This document shows positions 59,091 through 64,000 of a DNA stretch of 64,000 nt, one piece after another. Within the stretch, counting starts at the first letter, position 1; each line of letters opens with the position of its first letter. The notes under the pieces are model-generated. The model searched no databases, had not been told where the DNA came from, and was given only the letters and a program-made list of their open reading frames with translations. Origin of the DNA: JAGPDB01 sp046331265 (lineage in GTDB: Bacteria > Actinomycetota > Acidimicrobiia > IMCC26256 > JAGPDB01); the NCBI GenBank assembly GCA_046331265.1, contig JAXLRE010000004.1:62001-126000 (forward strand), in the 5' to 3' direction. The position numbers were made by a program, and so were the translations under genes.

Positions 59091-59833
59091 GTAATCCGTT
59101 AATTGTTGCAAAGAATTTAAAAAAATCATTCGGCGATAAAACCGTATTAACCGATATAAATTTAGAAGTTAGCGAAAAAGAAGTTGTTTGCATTATTGGA
59201 CCATCTGGTTCTGGTAAGTCAACATTACTTAGATGTTTTACTCAGTTGGAAACAATCGACAGCGGAACACTTATCGTCTTAGATACAGATATTGTAACGC
59301 TTAAAGGGAAAGAACTTAATACATTGCGCACAAATGTAGGTATGGTGTTTCAGCAATTCAATCTTTTTCCTCACATGAAAGTCCGCGAAAACATAACAAT
59401 GGCTTTAATCAATGTTAAAAAGATGGATAAACCACAGGCAAATAAAATAGCTGAAGATGTTTTAACTAGCGTTGGTTTATTAGAAAAAATAGATTCATAC
59501 CCTTCCCAGCTTTCTGGCGGTCAACAGCAACGAGTTGCGATTGCCAGGTCTCTTGCAATGAAACCAAAGATAATGCTTTTTGACGAAGCTACTTCGGCGC
59601 TTGATCCTGAACTCGTTGGTGACGTTTTAAATGTTATGCGAGAACTTGCTAACGAAGGAATGACTATGGTTGTTGTTACCCATGAAATGGATTTCGCTAG
59701 AAACGTAAGTGACCGTGTTGTTTTTATGGACGGTGGAGTAATCGTCGAAGAAGGAAATCCGAAGGATATTTTTTCAAATCCAAAACAGGAAAGAACACAG
59801 AACTTTTTACGTCGGGTCCTGGATAAAACATAA
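59087..59833 (+). CDS. amino-acid ABC transporter ATPase
   Basis: This 248-residue ATPase is of the GlnQ/HisP type. Walker A is IIGPSGSGKSTLLRC near residue 40, the Q-loop region VGMVFQQFNLFPHM, the signature LSGGQQQRVAIARSLA, and Walker B IMLFDEATSALDPE. VVTHEMDFAR contains the switch histidine. It completes a three-gene amino-acid importer with the lipoprotein and permease genes upstream. Confidence 0.95.
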   Translation: MSNPLIVAKNLKKSFGDKTVLTDINLEVSEKEVVCIIGPSGSGKSTLLRCFTQLETIDSGTLIVLDTDIVTLKGKELNTLRTNVGMVFQQFNLFPHMKVRENITMALINVKKMDKPQANKIAEDVLTSVGLLEKIDSYPSQLSGGQQQRVAIARSLAMKPKIMLFDEATSALDPELVGDVLNVMRELANEGMTMVVVTHEMDFARNVSDRVVFMDGGVIVEEGNPKDIFSNPKQERTQNFLRRVLDKT

Positions 59834-59882
59834 TTTTGAACATGTAGAAAATGACGAAATAGACATAAACAAGCTATTGTCT

Positions 59883-60428
59883 ATGTCTATGCAATTACCT
59901 AGCGACTTACCTGCAGCTGAAAAAGATAGAGGATTTTGCATATGGCTTTCAGGTAGACGAGGTGCTGGCAAACATACTTTGGCGAGACTTGTAACAGCAG
60001 AATTGCTTCGACGTAAAGTCGAATGTGAACTTCTAGAACGAGAATCTATTGCACGCTCATTAGATTTAGGTCCACGCGCTATGGGAGATGGATCTACAGA
60101 TACTCGACGTTTAGGCTGGGTCTCTGCACTACTTGCAAGACATGGGATCACAACAGTTGTTGTTGCAGACACTATTTGGACAGATGCATCAGAAGAAGCT
60201 CGAGGAATGATAAGAAATTTTGTTGAAGTTTTTGTAGATACACCAATTGATATTTGTATCGAACGTGTTGGTTCTGATGCTGCAGTTGATTACGTTGACC
60301 CAATTGCGCCAGAACTTCGAGTGTTAACACATGACCGTGACCCAAGTGCTTCTGCAGCACAAATTATTTCTTACTTAGAAACTACAGGTTTTTTTACAGC
60401 TCGTAATGTAACGCTTGCTGATGTCTAA
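59883..60428 (+). CDS. CysC-like (adenylylsulfate kinase-related) P-loop protein
   Basis: This ~181-residue protein resembles adenylylsulfate kinase in length and order. A P-loop IWLSGRRGAGKHTLARLV (about 24-41) differs from the usual GLSGSGKST in having Arg-Arg and His. TDTRRLGWVSALLARHGITTVV corresponds to the NIRRIGEVAKL block, and VFVDTPIDICIERV to the VFVdtPLevCeeRD block. Several APS kinase catalytic residues are not evident, so another phosphotransfer or nucleotide function is possible. Start ATG 59883 (or 59889); the upstream TTG at 59877 is less likely. It ends 1 bp before the convergent purL stop. Confidence 0.75.
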   Translation: MSMQLPSDLPAAEKDRGFCIWLSGRRGAGKHTLARLVTAELLRRKVECELLERESIARSLDLGPRAMGDGSTDTRRLGWVSALLARHGITTVVVADTIWTDASEEARGMIRNFVEVFVDTPIDICIERVGSDAAVDYVDPIAPELRVLTHDRDPSASAAQIISYLETTGFFTARNVTLADV

Positions 60429-60429
60429 C

Positions 60430-62694
60430 TTATTGGTGAATAGCTTTTTCTAAAGATGAACCAAAGACTTCTTTGACTTTACTCACTTCAACATCAATGA
60501 CAGTATTATTTCCTTGAGTAATAACACATGAATTACCGGCAACACGACCAATTACAATTGCATTAACGCTATCTGGAACAAGAGACATAAGTTCATTTAA
60601 TTGGTTTTGTGAAACTGAAACAATAAATCTTGCAGGACCTTCACCAAATAACGATTTTACTTTTTGATCGTCAGAAGAGATCGCGACTTCAAAACCAATA
60701 TTTGACGCAGTAGCCATTTCAGCTAAACAAACAACAAGCCCACCATCAGAAACATCGTGTACAGAATTTATTTTCGCATCAAAACTTAGTTGACGGATTA
60801 AATCGCAAGTTGCAAGCGAATCAGTAATATCAACAACAGGCGCCATGCCTTCTCTTACATCATTTAGTGTTGCTAATTCACTACCTGAAAGTGTCACATG
60901 TTTTGAATTTACAGCAGAGTTTGGTTGAATTAAAACAATTACATCATTTTCGTTCCAACTCATACCAACAATGTTTTCAGATAATGAATCACGCAAACCA
61001 ACAACACCAAAAACAGGTGTCGGGTCGATATCGATCCCATTACTTTCATTATAAAAACTTACGTTTCCACCAACAACAGGCATTGAAGATGCTAAGCAAA
61101 CATCACTTGCACCGCGTACAACTTCAGAGAATGAATGCATAACTTCTGCATGTTCAGGGTTACCAAAGTTCATGTTATTAACTAGTGCTTTTGGTGTTGT
61201 ACCGACACACGCCAAGTTTGCAATTGCTTCGAGTGCTATCGCAATTGCTCCATAATAAGGATCTAAAGCAGCCCAACGGCCTTTACCGTCAACACTTACA
61301 CCAACGCCAGCTTGAGCTCCATGTATACGAAGCAATGTTGCATCTGCACCAGGCTTTACAACAGTTTGTAAGAATAGCTGGTGGTCATATTGCGAATATA
61401 TCCAGGCTTTACTCGCAATAGTTGGAGTTGATAAAAGTTCAAGTAAAACAGTACCTAAATCTTGTGTTCCGGAATATTTTTGTTCAATAATCGAATTCAC
61501 ATCAACGTTTTGTCGTCTCTCTAAATCAGGATCGACAGCAACTGGACGATTATATTCAGGACCATGACCTAAAGAATCAATTGGCATATCTGCCAAAATC
61601 TTTCCATCAAAACCTTTATCGCGAACTCTATACCGCTTCGAAGGATTTACACGACCAATTACAGATGCATCAATTTCCCATTTCTCAGCTAACTTTAAAA
61701 CAGCCTCGAGATTAGAAGGAGTAACAATCACCAACATCCGCTCTTGTGATTCACTTATCATTATTTCTGCAGGAGTCATACCTGATTCGCGCAAGTGAAT
61801 TGCAGATAAATCTATATCTATACCCATACCACTTGCAGCAGGAGCTTCAGAGGTTGCGCAGCTAATTCCGCCCGCCCCTAAATCTTGCACACCAACAGCT
61901 AAGTTCATCTCTAAAATTTCTAAGCAGGCTTCGATCAATTTCTTTTCTGTAAATGGATCGCCAACTTGAACACTTGGTCGTTTAGTTTCAGAGCTGTCAT
62001 CAAAACCTGCTGAAGCTAATACTGATGCCCCGCCGATTCCATCGCGACCGGTTGATGAACCTAACAATACAGCTAAGTTTCCGTCCCCTGATGCACGAGC
62101 AAGTGTTAACCTTGATTTTGGTAAAACTCCTAATGCCATAACATTTACTAGCGGATTACCTTTATAACATTTATCAAAAACAACTTCTCCACCAACGGTT
62201 GGAACACCAACAGCATTTCCATAACCACTGATACCAGCGACTACACCCTCTGTTAAATACCGTGTTCGAGCATCACTAAGTGGACCAAATCTCAAAGAAT
62301 CTAAACACGCTATTGGTCGCGCACCCATTGAAAAAATATCTCTGATAATTCCGCCGACACCTGTTGCTGCACCTTGATGTGGTTCAACAGCGCTTGGGTG
62401 ATTGTGAGATTCAATTCGTATAGCAAGTGCCATGTCATCACCTATGTCGATAACTCCAGCACCTTCACCAGGCCCGACTAAAACATGATCGCCTTTTGTT
62501 GGAAAGTTTTTTAAATATTTTTTTGAAGATTTGTACGAACAATGTTCTGACCACATCAATGAAAACATTGCTAACTCGAGTTCATTTGGTTCACGATCGA
62601 GTTCTTTGATTATTTCCTGTAGCTCTTCGTCAGTTAATCCAAGTTGTCTATGCAGAGGTGTTTTGTTTTTTTCTTCTTCCATTGCGATGGTCAA
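60430..62694 (-). CDS. purL: phosphoribosylformylglycinamidine synthase, small-type subunit PurL
   Basis: PurL makes FGAM from FGAR; the 754-residue small form works with separate PurS and PurQ, as in B. subtilis. Family blocks are MFSLMWSEHCSYKSSKKYLK, IRIESHNHPSAVEPHQGAATG (seen in pieces), GGIIRDIFSMGARPIA, VPTVGGEVVFDKCY and, in the second half, VGVSVDGKGRWAALDPYYGA. It overlaps no gene; pyrE is upstream after 21 bp and the CysC-like gene is convergent. PurS and PurQ are not in the window. Confidence 0.97.
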   Translation of the reverse strand: MTIAMEEEKNKTPLHRQLGLTDEELQEIIKELDREPNELELAMFSLMWSEHCSYKSSKKYLKNFPTKGDHVLVGPGEGAGVIDIGDDMALAIRIESHNHPSAVEPHQGAATGVGGIIRDIFSMGARPIACLDSLRFGPLSDARTRYLTEGVVAGISGYGNAVGVPTVGGEVVFDKCYKGNPLVNVMALGVLPKSRLTLARASGDGNLAVLLGSSTGRDGIGGASVLASAGFDDSSETKRPSVQVGDPFTEKKLIEACLEILEMNLAVGVQDLGAGGISCATSEAPAASGMGIDIDLSAIHLRESGMTPAEIMISESQERMLVIVTPSNLEAVLKLAEKWEIDASVIGRVNPSKRYRVRDKGFDGKILADMPIDSLGHGPEYNRPVAVDPDLERRQNVDVNSIIEQKYSGTQDLGTVLLELLSTPTIASKAWIYSQYDHQLFLQTVVKPGADATLLRIHGAQAGVGVSVDGKGRWAALDPYYGAIAIALEAIANLACVGTTPKALVNNMNFGNPEHAEVMHSFSEVVRGASDVCLASSMPVVGGNVSFYNESNGIDIDPTPVFGVVGLRDSLSENIVGMSWNENDVIVLIQPNSAVNSKHVTLSGSELATLNDVREGMAPVVDITDSLATCDLIRQLSFDAKINSVHDVSDGGLVVCLAEMATASNIGFEVAISSDDQKVKSLFGEGPARFIVSVSQNQLNELMSLVPDSVNAIVIGRVAGNSCVITQGNNTVIDVEVSKVKEVFGSSLEKAIHQ

Positions 62695-62715
62695 AATATC
62701 TCCTTGAATTATTTG

Positions 62716-63294
62716 TTAACTACCGAATTCGAAACCTAAATCTGGTGCACCAATACTTGTTACAAAGGTCAATCCCATTTCTTCTAGCTTCGATGAGATT
62801 TCCCCTCCACGATCAAGCAAAGCAGCAACTGCAACTATTTCGCATCCTAAATTCTGCACTGCAACAACACTTTCTAAAAGTGAACCACCAGTTGTTACTG
62901 TATCTTCAACAATCAAAACTTTTTGACCAGGTTGAAGTGGCCCTGCAATAAGACTTGAAGAGTCACCATGATCTTTCGCTTCTTTTCTAACTGCAAAAGC
63001 GTTTTTACCTGTAACGGATGCAACTGCCATCGCAACTGGTACAGCACCAACAACAATTCCACCTACTGCATCAAAATCTAAAAGTTTTTCATCTTTAGCT
63101 TTAAGTGCGTCGACTATGGCGTGACCAACAAGTTCTATACAGTCTCCACGAAAAGTTAAATTACGACCTACGCAATACCATTTAGATTTACGTCCTGACT
63201 TTAAAGTAAAGTCACCTTCTGTTACAGCATATTTTTTGAATGCGTCTACTAGAAGTTTTTGGGTGATTCTAAGCTCTGAAACTTGATTCGTCAT
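62716..63294 (-). CDS. pyrE: orotate phosphoribosyltransferase
   Basis: PyrE links orotate and PRPP to OMP in pyrimidine synthesis. The 192-residue protein has the PRPP motif VLIVEDTVTTGGSLLESV (about residues 115-132), preceded by FAVRKEAKDHG, and the N-terminal DFTLKSGRKSKWYC. The ATG at 63294 is used; a TTG 24 nt upstream would add 8 residues. It lies upstream of purL by 21 bp on the same strand, so purine and pyrimidine synthesis genes share a transcript. Confidence 0.94.
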   Translation of the reverse strand: MTNQVSELRITQKLLVDAFKKYAVTEGDFTLKSGRKSKWYCVGRNLTFRGDCIELVGHAIVDALKAKDEKLLDFDAVGGIVVGAVPVAMAVASVTGKNAFAVRKEAKDHGDSSSLIAGPLQPGQKVLIVEDTVTTGGSLLESVVAVQNLGCEIVAVAALLDRGGEISSKLEEMGLTFVTSIGAPDLGFEFGS

Positions 63295-63350
63295 GGCTAC
63301 CAATCTAGACGGATTCAATGCAGTTGTGCGAGGTCAGCTAACATTTTGCT

Positions 63351-64000
63351 ATGAAGACTCCTGACCAATATCAATCTGACGATGTTAATGATTACAGAGA
63401 TGGAGTTTCGTCTTCGTCAAGATTTGGCGGAATCGGAGCCGGTGCTTTAGGTCCAATAATAGGGCTTTTATTCCAAACAAAAACTGGACGCATTATTGGC
63501 ATCATTTTGATTATTGCTTTTATTTGCTCAGGTGCAAAATTTGGAAACATATTTAATAGTTCTGATGGTAACTTTGGCCAGCTAGGCAATACCTATAACG
63601 GAATAGAAACTCAAGATCCTAATGGTCTAAAGCGTGGAGAAGCCCCTACAGACCAAGCTGCAATATTTGTTAGTTTTGTTTTAGATGACGTGAACAACTT
63701 TTGGTATGAATCTTTTCGTCAATCAGGAGAAAGCTACAAATCGTCAAAGTTAAATATTTTTGATGGCGATATAAATTCTGGTTGTGGATACGCAAGTAAA
63801 GACGTAGGACCTTTTTATTGTCCACGTAACGAGCAGACCTATATAGATTTATCTTTTTTTGACGAATTAAAAAATCGTTTTGGATCTTCTGGAGATTTTG
63901 CGCAAGCTTATGTTATTGCTCACGAAATAGGTCACCATGTTCAAAATACTTTGGGTGTTAACGCAAAGGTAGAGAAGTTAATACAACAAGGAGAAAACAG
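63351..64000 (+). CDS. neutral zinc metallopeptidase (YpfJ family), partial at window edge
   Basis: This gene is cut by the right edge after about 216 codons. The protein starts MKTPDQYQSDDVND, has an N-terminal hydrophobic helix (about 47-60) and then the PF04228-type domain. Segments include DVNNFWYESFRQSG, CPRNEQTYIDLSFFDEL and the zinc site YVIAHEIGHHVQN (HEXXH about residue 202). This family contains membrane-associated proteases of unknown substrate. The identification is clear from the HEIGHHVQ block and the preceding RNE-x-TYID sequence. Confidence 0.93.
   Translation, partial: MKTPDQYQSDDVNDYRDGVSSSSRFGGIGAGALGPIIGLLFQTKTGRIIGIILIIAFICSGAKFGNIFNSSDGNFGQLGNTYNGIETQDPNGLKRGEAPTDQAAIFVSFVLDDVNNFWYESFRQSGESYKSSKLNIFDGDINSGCGYASKDVGPFYCPRNEQTYIDLSFFDELKNRFGSSGDFAQAYVIAHEIGHHVQNTLGVNAKVEKLIQQGEN

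Noticed and set aside
60172..60360. Minus-strand Leu/Gln/His-rich frame opposite the CysC-like gene
   Set aside because: Composition is that of an antisense shadow; the plus-strand gene has coherent motifs.
1..64000. CRISPR array, prophage, insertion sequence or rRNA operon
   Set aside because: No regularly spaced direct repeats, transposase, integrase, phage structural gene or rRNA sequence was seen.

Overview
The window is AT-rich, densely packed bacterial DNA and looks chromosomal. Several marker genes point to the phylum Actinomycetota, probably a low-GC, streamlined, aquatic member of the Acidimicrobiia type. The markers are a BldC-type regulator, an RsiG-like c-di-GMP-binding anti-sigma protein, a Rieske/cytochrome bc cluster with cytochrome b split in two and a two-haem cytochrome c, a CobA-HemD fusion, and an LPXTG-type wall-anchored protein. 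The lineage is an inference from gene content; no rRNA gene is present to test it.

Layout. (1) 1-10732, all minus: one respiratory directon. A membrane protein and a 2x[4Fe-4S] ferredoxin lead into cytochrome b (N half, C half), Rieske protein, two-haem cytochrome c and two small membrane proteins, then nuoA-B-C-D-E-F (nuoF runs off the left edge). A geranylgeranyl-reductase-family flavoprotein is divergent at 10930. (2) 12290-14936: a 51-bp repeat, a frameshifted kup potassium transporter and a GNAT acetyltransferase. (3) 14901-21811, minus: haem/siroheme genes (sirC-like, hemC, cobA-hemD, hemB), with a HepT/MntA toxin-antitoxin pair lodged between an RsmC-like methyltransferase and hemB, and an acyl-CoA-ligase-like protein upstream. 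(4) 21945-27291: a CAP-domain protein, a SAM hydrolase with a Pro/Gln tail, proC, an XRE regulator and the RsiG-like protein. (5) 27391-33991: a repeat/hairpin element, tRNA-Arg, argF, an RNHCP protein, an EamA transporter and argB-D-C-J. (6) 34104-40171: typA, unknown proteins, an M23 peptidase and a MaoC-type dehydratase. (7) 40212-45451: a zinc/thiol cluster with a Zur-type regulator, thioredoxin-like and DsbB-like proteins, an unknown HDHRAH membrane protein, and divergent znuA / znuCB sharing a 37-bp palindromic operator. (8) 45441-47372: csrA, fliW, repeats, tRNA-Lys, a 3-methyladenine glycosylase and tRNA-Glu. (9) 47426-53327: a more accessory stretch with two unknown membrane proteins, a 430-bp gap holding possible relics, a 2-oxoglutarate dioxygenase, a mosaic LPXTG surface protein, tRNA-Asp and tRNA-Phe. 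(10) 53334-64000: an EamA transporter, bldC, purM-purF, an amino-acid ABC transporter, a CysC-like P-loop protein, purL, pyrE and a partial zinc metallopeptidase.

Functionally the window is mostly core metabolism: an NADH-to-cytochrome-c respiratory chain, haem, arginine, proline, purine and pyrimidine synthesis. Zinc uptake and developmental or motility-type regulators (BldC, RsiG, FliW-CsrA) are added to this. Convergent genes often overlap at their 3' ends by 11-50 bp, and intergenic DNA is scarce, so the repeated hairpin elements in the gaps stand out. The items most worth a second look are the two dispersed hairpin repeat families, the two-motif RsiG protein, the TA pair inside the haem directon, the codon-usage mosaic in the LPXTG protein, the kup frameshift, and the coiled-coil insert in the cytochrome c.
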